Assembly: GCF_016106035.1 (NCBI RefSeq)
Contig: NZ_JADKPZ010000005.1
Coordinates: 1 to 64,000, forward strand
DNA from: Arcobacter vandammei
Lineage (GTDB): Bacteria; Campylobacterota; Campylobacteria; Campylobacterales; Arcobacteraceae
DNA: 64,000 nucleotides
Reading direction: 5' to 3'
Shown here: positions 27,135 to 32,667 of the stretch, in pieces
Layout: every line of letters begins with the position of its first letter
Numbering within the stretch: position 1 is the first letter of the stretch
The notes under the pieces: generated by a model
The model's input: only the letters and a program-made list of their open reading frames with translations
Database searches by the model: none
What the model was told of the DNA's origin: nothing
Position numbers and translations under genes: made by a program

Positions 27135-28556
27135 TTATTGAATTACAAACATTACAGTTTGTCCATATCTATTTACATAAACTCTTTTATGCTTTTCATT
27201 ATATTTTTTCAAAGCAGTTTCAATATTTGAGAAGTTTTTAATCTCTATATCTTCAATTTGTACAATTATATCTCCAGCTAAAAAACCTGCTTTTTCAGCC
27301 TTTGACTTTGGTTCTACATCTGTAACTAAAACTCCACTTGCATCACTAGATAGTCTATACTTTTTTATCGCTTCATTTGTTAAATTATTTAGTTTTAACC
27401 CTCCAAGCAGCGTGCTAGACTCGTTTTGTATATCAATTAAAGATGTTCTATCACCTAAGATTATATCTAAATTTATATCTTTTCCATCTCTTTCAATTCC
27501 CAAATTAACTTTTTCATTTGGTTTAAAAGATGCTATTGTATTTTGTAAAGCATTTCTATCTTTTATCGCTTTTCCGTTTATAGAATAGATTAAATCTCCT
27601 CTTTTTAAACCATATTTAGAAGCTGGAGTATCATTTGAAATATCTAAAACAACAGCTCCTTCATTTCTCTTGTAAACTAATTTTGAATCTTTTTCTAGTT
27701 CAGCTATTACAACTCCCAAATAACCTCTTGTAACTTTTCCGTCGCTTACAAGTTTACCTACAACATCTTTTACCATATCAACAGGAATAGCAAATCCAAT
27801 CCCATCATTTCCACCACTTTTTGATAAAATTGCAGTATTTATTCCAATTAATGCCCCACGGCTATCAACCAATGCTCCACCACTATTTCCAGGATTTATA
27901 GAAGCATCAGTTTGGATATAGTTTTCATATTTATTTATTCCAACTTTATTTTTATTTAGTGCTGAAATAATACCTTGAGTTACAGTATTTCCAACTCCAA
28001 AAGGGTTTCCAATAGCAAAAGTAACATCACCTACAAGTAAAGAGCTAGAATCACCTAGTTTTATAGGAGTTAAGTTTTTACTTGCATCAATTTTTACAAC
28101 AGCAATATCGCTATCGCTATCTTTTCCTATTAGTTTGGCACTATATTCAGTTGGGTCATCTCCAATAGTTACACTTATTTCATCTGCATTTTCTACAACA
28201 TGGTTATTTGTTACGATATATCCATCTTTTGTAACAATAACACCAGAACCCAATGATCTTTGAACTCTATCTTGTTTAAATTGATTTGTGAACTCTTCTC
28301 CAAAAAACTTTTTGAAAAATGGATCATCAAACATCTGCATAGGTAGAGTATTGATATTTGAGTTTATATTCTTTTTTGTCGAGATATTAACAATAGAGTT
28401 TACAGAAGACTTGATACTATTGTTATAAGATAAAATTTCATTTGACGAATTTGGGCTTATTCTTTGTGGATTTCTATCCATCTCTTCAAACTCTATATTT
28501 TTTCCAAAGAGTGAAGAAGCCAATAAAATAGATGTGAAAAATAGTTTTTTATTCAA
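27135..28556 (-). CDS. htrA: HtrA/DegP-type periplasmic serine protease
   Basis: HtrA is a periplasmic protease and chaperone. The 473-residue product has a signal peptide (LFFTSILLASSLFG) and a trypsin-like domain with His in VTNNHVVENAD near residue 117, Asp in DSDSDIAVVKID near 147 and Ser in PGNSGGALV near 222. Two PDZ domains follow (about 265-350 and 375-465). The regulator gene follows closely downstream with no terminator between, so envelope stress protease and two-component system are probably co-transcribed, as in C. jejuni. Confidence 0.94.
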   Translation of the reverse strand: MNKKLFFTSILLASSLFGKNIEFEEMDRNPQRISPNSSNEILSYNNSIKSSVNSIVNISTKKNINSNINTLPMQMFDDPFFKKFFGEEFTNQFKQDRVQRSLGSGVIVTKDGYIVTNNHVVENADEISVTIGDDPTEYSAKLIGKDSDSDIAVVKIDASKNLTPIKLGDSSSLLVGDVTFAIGNPFGVGNTVTQGIISALNKNKVGINKYENYIQTDASINPGNSGGALVDSRGALIGINTAILSKSGGNDGIGFAIPVDMVKDVVGKLVSDGKVTRGYLGVVIAELEKDSKLVYKRNEGAVVLDISNDTPASKYGLKRGDLIYSINGKAIKDRNALQNTIASFKPNEKVNLGIERDGKDINLDIILGDRTSLIDIQNESSTLLGGLKLNNLTNEAIKKYRLSSDASGVLVTDVEPKSKAEKAGFLAGDIIVQIEDIEIKNFSNIETALKKYNEKHKRVYVNRYGQTVMFVIQ

Positions 28557-28650
28557 ATTTAAATCCTTAAATATTAAAATTTATAATTGAAGAAATATAA
28601 CGAATTAGTGTAAACTATTCTACAATAAAAGGTTAATAAAGAGTAAACTT

Positions 28651-28675
28651 AAAATAGGAGAAATTCTCCTATTTT
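28651..28675 (-). terminator. ilvD terminator
   Basis: AAAATAGGAG (28651-28660), loop AAATT and CTCCTATTTT (28666-28675) form a perfect 10-bp stem 3 bp beyond the ilvD stop on the minus strand, separating ilvD from htrA. Confidence 0.75.
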
Positions 28676-28678
28676 AAA

Positions 28679-30367
28679 TTAAAGGTCAGTTCTTAAAACT
28701 GCACCACTACTTGCATTTGTAACTAATGCTCTATACTGCCCAAGCCAAGAAGATTTAATTGGTTTTTTAAGTGGAGTAAACTCTGCTTTTCTTCTTTTTA
28801 TCTCATCATCACTTAAATCTACACTTAAGATATATTTATCAACATCAATATTTATAATATCGCCATCTTTAAGCAATCCTATCATTCCACCCTCAGCTGC
28901 TTCTGGACTTACATGCCCAATAGATGCCCCTCTTGTTGCTCCACTAAATCTTCCGTCTGTTATTAGTGCAACACTATCTCCAAGTCCCATTCCCATAATT
29001 AAACTTGTTGGTGCTAACATCTCTTGCATTCCAGGACCACCTTTTGGACCTTCATAACGAATTACAACAACATCCCCAGCTTTTACCTTTCCGCTAACTA
29101 TTCCTTTTATAGCTTCTGCTTGTCCGTCAAAACAAACAGCTTTTCCACTCATAGCTCTAGCTCCTGTAATTCCAGCAGTTTTAATAACAGCTCCTTGCTC
29201 TGCTAGATTTCCATATAAAATAGCAAGTCCACCAACTTCAGAATATGGATTATCTATTGTATGAATAATTGATGTATCTTTTATAGTTGCATCTTTTATT
29301 CTCTCTTTTAGAGTTTCGCCAGTAACTGTTAAGTTATCAAGTAAAATATCATCTCCTCTTTTACTCATTTCGTGCATTACGGCACTTACTCCACCAGCTT
29401 TATTTATATCTTCCATATGAACAGTTGTTAAACTTGGAGAGATTTTTGCAATATGTGAAACTCTTTTTGAAATAGCATTTATATCTTTTAACTCAAAATT
29501 AACACCAGCTTCTTTTGCAATAGCTAACATATGTAAAACAGTGTTTGAGCTTCCACCCATTGCCATATCAACAGCAAAAGCATTTTTAACAGCTTTTTCA
29601 TTTAAAATATTTCTCAATTTAAATTTATCTCTATTATCACGGTCAAGTGCCATTTCGCAAACTCTTCTAGCTGCTTTTCTATATAGCTCTTCTCTCTCTT
29701 TTGTAAGTGCAAGAATTGTTCCATTACCTGGAAGTGCAATCCCCATAGCTTCCATAAGTGTATTCATAGAGTTTGCTGTAAACATACCAGAACAGCTTCC
29801 TCCACCTGGACAGGCATTACACTCAATATCTTTTAACTCTTCTTCAGTTATTTCACCAGCTTCAAATTTTCCAACAGCTTCAAATGCAGTTGCTAAATCT
29901 ATTGGTGTTCCATCTTTTGTATAACCTTTTTGCATAGCTCCACCACTTACAAAAACAGTTGGAACATTTACTCTTAAAGCTCCCATAATCATACCAGGTA
30001 CGATTTTATCACAGTTTGGAATAGCTATCATGGCATCTAGTTTATGTGCATTCATAACTGTTTCTATTGAGTTTGCTATTAATTCTCTACTTGGAAGTGA
30101 AAAAAGCATTCCATCGTGTCCCATAGCAATTCCATCATCAACTCCAATTGTATTAAACTCAAATGGAACACAACCCATACTTCTAATCTCATCTTTTATT
30201 ATTTTAGAAACTTTATCTAAAAAGAAATGTCCTGGAATAATCTCAATAAAAGAGTTTGCAACTCCAATAAATGGTTTATTAAAATCATCGTCTTTAAGTC
30301 CAGTTGCTCTTAAAAGAGATCTATGTGGGGCTCTATCGTAACCTTTTTTTACTTCATCACTTCTCAT
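28679..30367 (-). CDS. ilvD: Dihydroxy-acid dehydratase
   Basis: IlvD is an Fe-S enzyme in valine, leucine and isoleucine synthesis. The 562-residue product starts [21 protein letters not shown]. Cluster cysteines are in [10 protein letters not shown] (near residue 118) and [19 protein letters not shown] (near 190). [16 protein letters not shown] and [11 protein letters not shown] near the C-terminus are typical. I chose ATG 30367 with AAGGAT upstream; the frame stays open 40 codons further but that part is leader-like, not dehydratase sequence. A terminator follows. Confidence 0.96.
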   Translation of the reverse strand: MRSDEVKKGYDRAPHRSLLRATGLKDDDFNKPFIGVANSFIEIIPGHFFLDKVSKIIKDEIRSMGCVPFEFNTIGVDDGIAMGHDGMLFSLPSRELIANSIETVMNAHKLDAMIAIPNCDKIVPGMIMGALRVNVPTVFVSGGAMQKGYTKDGTPIDLATAFEAVGKFEAGEITEEELKDIECNACPGGGSCSGMFTANSMNTLMEAMGIALPGNGTILALTKEREELYRKAARRVCEMALDRDNRDKFKLRNILNEKAVKNAFAVDMAMGGSSNTVLHMLAIAKEAGVNFELKDINAISKRVSHIAKISPSLTTVHMEDINKAGGVSAVMHEMSKRGDDILLDNLTVTGETLKERIKDATIKDTSIIHTIDNPYSEVGGLAILYGNLAEQGAVIKTAGITGARAMSGKAVCFDGQAEAIKGIVSGKVKAGDVVVIRYEGPKGGPGMQEMLAPTSLIMGMGLGDSVALITDGRFSGATRGASIGHVSPEAAEGGMIGLLKDGDIINIDVDKYILSVDLSDDEIKRRKAEFTPLKKPIKSSWLGQYRALVTNASSGAVLRTDL

Positions 30368-30480
30368 AATTATCCTTATTTGAATTTTTAAAAATATGCT
30401 TAGATTATACAAATATTCGTTTTTATATATTATTAAATTAACACTTTTTTGAGAAATTATGATATTTGTCAAAAAACATC

Positions 30481-30509
30481 TTGACAAAAAGAAAAAAAGC
30501 TATTATAAT
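30481..30509 (+). promoter_or_regulatory. Strong sigma-70 promoter of the tRNA cluster
   Basis: A perfect TTGACA (30481-30486), a 17-nt spacer and a perfect TATAAT (30504-30509) lie 47 bp before tRNA-Leu. Confidence 0.85.
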
Positions 30510-30555
30510 TCCAGTCCATTTTAAGTAAAAGCTTAAAAAGGTTCTTAAAAAATAT

Positions 30556-30642
30556 GCGAGTGTGGCGGAACAGGTAGACGCGCGGGACTTAAAATCCCGT
30601 TCCAGTTTTGGAGTGTGGGTTCGATTCTCACCATTCGCACCA
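30556..30642 (+). tRNA. tRNA-Leu (UAA)
   Basis: The acceptor arm GCGAGTG pairs with CATTCGC, followed by A and an encoded CCA. The anticodon stem CGGGA/TCCCG encloses the loop CTTAAAA, giving anticodon UAA. A long variable arm and the TTCGATT T-loop are present, as expected for class II tRNA-Leu; 87 nt. Confidence 0.95.
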
Positions 30643-30651
30643 CTTAAGAGT

Positions 30652-30740
30652 AGAGGATTGACAGAGTTGGTCGATTGTACCGGTTTTGAAAACCGGCGAG
30701 GTTCACGCCTCCGAGGGTTCGAATCCCTTGTCCTCTGCCA
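30652..30740 (+). tRNA. tRNA-Ser (UGA)
   Basis: The acceptor arm AGAGGAT pairs with GTCCTCT, then G and an encoded CCA. The anticodon loop TTTGAAA is closed by CCGGT/ACCGG, giving anticodon UGA. The long variable arm CGAGGTTCACGCCTCCG and T-loop TTCGAAT mark a class II serine tRNA; 89 nt, 9 bp after tRNA-Leu. Confidence 0.95.
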
Positions 30741-30781
30741 CTTAAAAAATTAATCAAATCTTTCTTTTGATTTATTCATTT

Positions 30782-30857
30782 GGAGCTATAGCAAAGTTGG
30801 TAATGCCTCGGATTGCAAATCCGACATGCGTTGGTTCGAGTCCGACTAGCTCCTCCA
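30782..30857 (+). tRNA. tRNA-Cys (GCA)
   Basis: GGAGCTA pairs with TAGCTCC, then T and an encoded CCA. The anticodon loop TTGCAAA is closed by TCGGA/TCCGA, giving anticodon GCA. The T-loop is TTCGAGT. It is the last gene of the cluster and the border of the accessory segment. Confidence 0.94.
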
Positions 30858-31000
30858 ATTTTCTATTTTATACAATTCAACAGACTTTTTTATAGCACTT
30901 AAAATTTAAAAAATCTTTCTTAAATATCAATAGTTAAAGTTTTCATAAATATCCTTTTGAAATTTAGTTTTTGGTTATATCATATTTGGTTTTTATTTTT

Positions 31001-31025
31001 TCGGAACTGACACTTTAGTGTCAGC
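31001..31025 (-). repeat. Palindromic repeat, copy 1 (minus orientation)
   Basis: CTGACACT-TT-AGTGTCAG (31007-31024) is a perfect 8-bp-arm palindrome preceded by TCGGAA. Read on the minus strand it is GCTGACACTAAAGTGTCAG followed by TTCCGA, the family pattern. On the plus strand it is followed by CTCTTTTTTT and could act as a terminator for the tRNA cluster. Confidence 0.75.
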
Positions 31026-31034
31026 TCTTTTTTT

Positions 31035-31061
31035 GGCTAGGGCTAAAGCCTTAGTTCCGAT
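31035..31061 (+). repeat. Palindromic repeat, copy 2
   Basis: CTAGGGCT-AA-AGCCTTAG (31037-31054) has 8-bp arms with one mismatch (G-T wobble in RNA), followed by TTCCGAT (31055-31061). It overlaps the left 48-bp direct repeat. Confidence 0.7.
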
Positions 31062-31096
31062 TAGTTTTTATATTTTTTAATTAATTTGTTTTTTAT
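31049..31096 (+). repeat. Left 48-bp direct repeat of the micropeptide cassette
   Basis: It matches 31457-31504 with two mismatches over 48 bp (starting CCTTAGTT and ending TTTGTTTTTTAT here). The two copies are offset by 408 bp and flank the promoter, leader and micropeptide. Confidence 0.85.
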
Positions 31097-31118
31097 AATA
31101 TAGATAAAGAGTGGTAAC

Positions 31119-31147
31119 AGGATAGGTTGATAAGTCCTATCCCTTTT
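31119..31147 (+). terminator. Hairpin with short T-run left of the micropeptide gene
   Basis: GGATAGG (31120-31126) pairs with CCTATCC (31136-31142) and is followed by CTTTT on the plus strand. It may end plus-strand read-through from the tRNA side. On the minus strand it lies just after the micropeptide stop but has no U-run there. Confidence 0.4.
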
Positions 31148-31155
31148 ATTAGTAT
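31127..31155 (+). promoter_or_regulatory. Possible antisense promoter opposite the micropeptide gene
   Basis: TTGATA (31127-31132), a 17-nt spacer and TAGTAT (31150-31155) fit a sigma-70 promoter with one mismatch in the -35 and two in the -10. Transcription would start near 31162 and run through the micropeptide gene on the opposite strand. Confidence 0.35.
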
Positions 31156-31211
31156 GCTTTAGTAACTAGTACAAAACAAACTAAAATTATTACCACTATA
31201 AGAGTATTCAA
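31149..31211 (-). CDS. 20-residue hydrophobic micropeptide, Ibs-like type I toxin candidate
   Basis: The predicted peptide MNTLIVVIILVCFVLVTKAY starts at TTG 31211 and stops at TAA 31149-31151. GGAG (31217-31220) lies 5 nt upstream, an ideal ribosome site. The peptide is one hydrophobic helix. It closely resembles the Ibs toxins of E. coli (for example MMRLVIILIVLLLISFSAY), including length, Ile/Val/Leu core and final AY. It follows a leader with a strong promoter and terminator, and a possible antisense RNA lies opposite. No other gene is near on this strand. Toxicity is not shown by sequence. Confidence 0.55.
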   Translation of the reverse strand: MNTLIVVIILVCFVLVTKAY

Positions 31212-31300
31212 AGTAGCTCCTTTTTAGTCGCTCCCACCCTTTAAACTGCTACACTACCCGCAAAAAAAAGGGTAAAGCCAGAAGCTTTACCCTTTTCTAC
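31162..31300 (+). ncRNA. Candidate antisense RNA (Sib-like) to the micropeptide mRNA
   Basis: If the promoter at 31127-31155 is active, an RNA of about 140 nt would start near 31162, cover most of the micropeptide ORF and its ribosome site, and end after the 13-bp hairpin at 31266-31296 (plus-strand tail TTTT). Length and arrangement resemble Sib RNAs, which are antisense to ibs in E. coli. This is inference from promoter and hairpin positions only. Confidence 0.3.
31262..31296 (-). terminator. Strong intrinsic terminator between leader and micropeptide
   Basis: On the minus strand, AAAAGGGTAAAGC (31296-31284), loop TTCTG and GCTTTACCCTTTT (31278-31266) form a 13-bp stem followed by further T's, eight T's in all (31269-31262). 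Confidence 0.85.
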
Positions 31301-31347
31301 GACTTTGTGGATTATCAGCCCACATAAGATACTTTTATACTCTTATC
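31262..31347 (-). ncRNA. Leader RNA / small RNA ending at an intrinsic terminator
   Basis: From the consensus promoter at 31354-31382 an RNA would start near 31347 and end at the T-run 31269-31262, about 86 nt. It could form a 5' hairpin (ATAAGAGTAT...GTATCTTAT), GTGG-GCTGATAAT-CCAC, then the terminator. A 12-codon ORF (31325-31287, MWADNPQSRRKG) ends inside the terminator stem, but it has no good ribosome site. It may be an attenuator for the micropeptide gene 50 bp further on, or a separate small RNA. I do not recognise a known RNA family. Confidence 0.5.
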
Positions 31348-31353
31348 GGTCGG

Positions 31354-31382
31354 ATTATACCAAAGCATAAAACAGTTGTCAA
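31354..31382 (-). promoter_or_regulatory. Consensus sigma-70 promoter of the leader/micropeptide cassette
   Basis: On the minus strand TTGACA (31382-31377), a 17-nt spacer and TATAAT (31359-31354) match the consensus perfectly. This is as good as the tRNA promoter and rare in such AT-rich, weak -35 genomes. Confidence 0.8.
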
Positions 31383-31440
31383 TATTTTTATAAAATGGTT
31401 TATAATTTTTATAAAATATTATTGTATTTTTCATATACTA

Positions 31441-31469
31441 AAACTAAGGTCATAGACCTTAGTTTCGAT
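31441..31469 (+). repeat. Palindromic repeat, copy 3 (variant)
   Basis: CTAAGGTC-ATA-GACCTTAG (31444-31462) is a perfect 8-bp-arm palindrome (extending to AAACTAAGGTC on the outside) followed by TTTCGAT, one base different from TTCCGAT. The centre is 3 nt instead of 2. It overlaps the right direct repeat. Confidence 0.65.
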
Positions 31470-31504
31470 TAGTTTTTATATTTTTTAATTAATTTGTTTT
31501 TCAT
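31457..31504 (+). repeat. Right 48-bp direct repeat of the micropeptide cassette
   Basis: It is nearly identical to 31049-31096 (two mismatches) and begins inside palindromic repeat copy 3, as the left copy begins inside copy 2. The remaining 31505-31585 shows no gene I can support. Confidence 0.85.
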
Positions 31505-31585
31505 AGAAAATAAAAATATCTTAACAAAAGCCTATTTTATGGCATTCTTAAAAATTTCTTTTCTTTTTTAAACAAAATTTGTTTT

Positions 31586-31750
31586 TTATTTATCCAAATC
31601 AATATCAAACTTTTTTGCCATATCTTCCAAAGATATATAACTCTCTTTCGGTTCTTTTTTTCTATTTTGAATAACTTCAAAAATCTCTTTATGCTCTAAA
31701 AACTCTTCTTGTTTTTTAAATTTTTCATACTCTTTTGTCGAAATAACCAT
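31586..31750 (-). CDS. 54-residue antitoxin-like protein without a visible toxin
   Basis: The short acidic/basic protein begins MVISTKEYEKFKKQEEF and ends SLEDMAKKFDIDLDK. A good AAGGAGTAAATT ribosome site precedes the ATG. The size, charge and C-terminal SLEDMAKKFDID pattern recall antitoxins of ParE/RelE-type systems, but no toxin ORF lies downstream (31505-31585). It follows the restriction-associated ORF by 21 bp on the same strand, so it is probably in that operon. The role is inferred and uncertain. Confidence 0.55.
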   Translation of the reverse strand: MVISTKEYEKFKKQEEFLEHKEIFEVIQNRKKEPKESYISLEDMAKKFDIDLDK

Positions 31751-31771
31751 AATTTACTCCTTATTATAAAA

Positions 31772-32197
31772 CTATATAAAATATAACTCATCATTTTCTA
31801 TATTAAATTTAATATTAGATTTTTCTTCTAAAAAATATACCCCAAAATCATTATCCCAAAGAACAATAAAACTAACTTCTAACAACACATATTGTTTTTT
31901 TTCAAAATATAATAAAACAAATTTTCCAGTAAAATAATCTAATTCTTCAATAAATAAATTTACTTTTCTTTCTTCTAGCATACATTTTGTTAAATCTTCA
32001 GAGGAATCCCCATTTGCCATTATATTGTTCTTAATTATATTATATTGCTTTTTAGTGCTTTTATCTTCAATTATATATGGATAATTTATTCTCTTTTTTG
32101 CTAAATCAAATCTACTTTTATTAGATATATCTTTACTATTTCCTAAAATCTCAGAATAAGCAAAACCATTTAACTCACTTCCCCAATTATTAAACAT
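31772..32197 (-). CDS. Second part of a probably split protein in the restriction operon
   Basis: The 141-residue ORF begins MFNNWGSELNGF. The same frame stays open and coding-like back to 32356, with RYLDIEHFHLDDIQDKRTSE and LLYVYYSKDNVYFIDIFNHK upstream of the ATG. It has no conventional start there. The neighbouring ORF (32338-32667) ends exactly where this frame opens, so the two look like one gene with a one-base frameshift. I do not know the family; the ...H.HL...RT..LLYVY...YFIDI pattern occurs, as far as I recall, in small proteins near phage-defence genes. Confidence 0.55.
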   Translation of the reverse strand: MFNNWGSELNGFAYSEILGNSKDISNKSRFDLAKKRINYPYIIEDKSTKKQYNIIKNNIMANGDSSEDLTKCMLEERKVNLFIEELDYFTGKFVLLYFEKKQYVLLEVSFIVLWDNDFGVYFLEEKSNIKFNIENDELYFI

Positions 32198-32337
32198 AAC
32201 TTCTAAAATTTCTTTATCTAAGAAATTCTTATGATTAAATATATCTATAAAATATACATTATCTTTTGAATAATATACATATAGTAATTCAGAAGTTCTT
32301 TTGTCTTGAATATCATCTAAATGAAAATGCTCTATAT

Positions 32338-32667
32338 CTAAATATCTAACATACTGTCATTGTAAAACTCATTTTGCTTATGATGTTTAGAAAGTCGATT
32401 AAAAATATTATTAAATGTACCATTTTCAAAACTATTTTTTATATCTTTTATAACTTTTTCATACTTATTATAATTTGAGTTTTTTAAAATTTCTTTTGAA
32501 AAGATGACAGTTTTTATTCCTTCTCGCAATTTTCTTTTTCTTTGTAATTTTATTGCTTTCATTAATAAATCTTCAACCTTTTCAAAAGATTTTAAAGAAC
32601 TATTTTGTTTTAAAATACTTTCTTTTAAACTCTCCTTCCATTCGTGTAAACTCATTAATACCTTCAT
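32338..32667 (-). CDS. First part of a probably split protein downstream of the restriction-modification gene
   Basis: The 109-residue, lysine-rich, helical product (KVLMSLHEWKESLKESILK, RKRKLREGIKTVIF) starts at ATG 32667, directly after the stop of the upstream gene (TAA ATG). It ends SKHHKQNEFYNDSMLDI-stop at 32338. The next frame continues with a coding-like sequence; adding one T to the ATTTAG at the stop would join them as ...SMLDILDIEHFHLDD. The product is probably a truncated or frameshifted version of a roughly 300-residue protein of unknown role. Confidence 0.55.
   Translation of the reverse strand: MKVLMSLHEWKESLKESILKQNSSLKSFEKVEDLLMKAIKLQRKRKLREGIKTVIFSKEILKNSNYNKYEKVIKDIKNSFENGTFNNIFNRLSKHHKQNEFYNDSMLDI

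Noticed and set aside
30562-30753. 63-residue plus-strand ORF
   Set aside because: It runs through tRNA-Leu and tRNA-Ser; the tRNA folds, anticodons and CCA ends explain the sequence.
31262-31347. SRP RNA, 6S RNA or tmRNA
   Set aside because: The conserved SRP loop (GGTCAGGTC...GGAAGCAGC-like), a tmRNA tRNA-like end and a long 6S bubble are all absent.
32338-32360. Programmed -1 frameshift joining the two ORFs
   Set aside because: No X-XXY-YYZ heptamer or clear downstream pseudoknot is visible; a one-base deletion is simpler.
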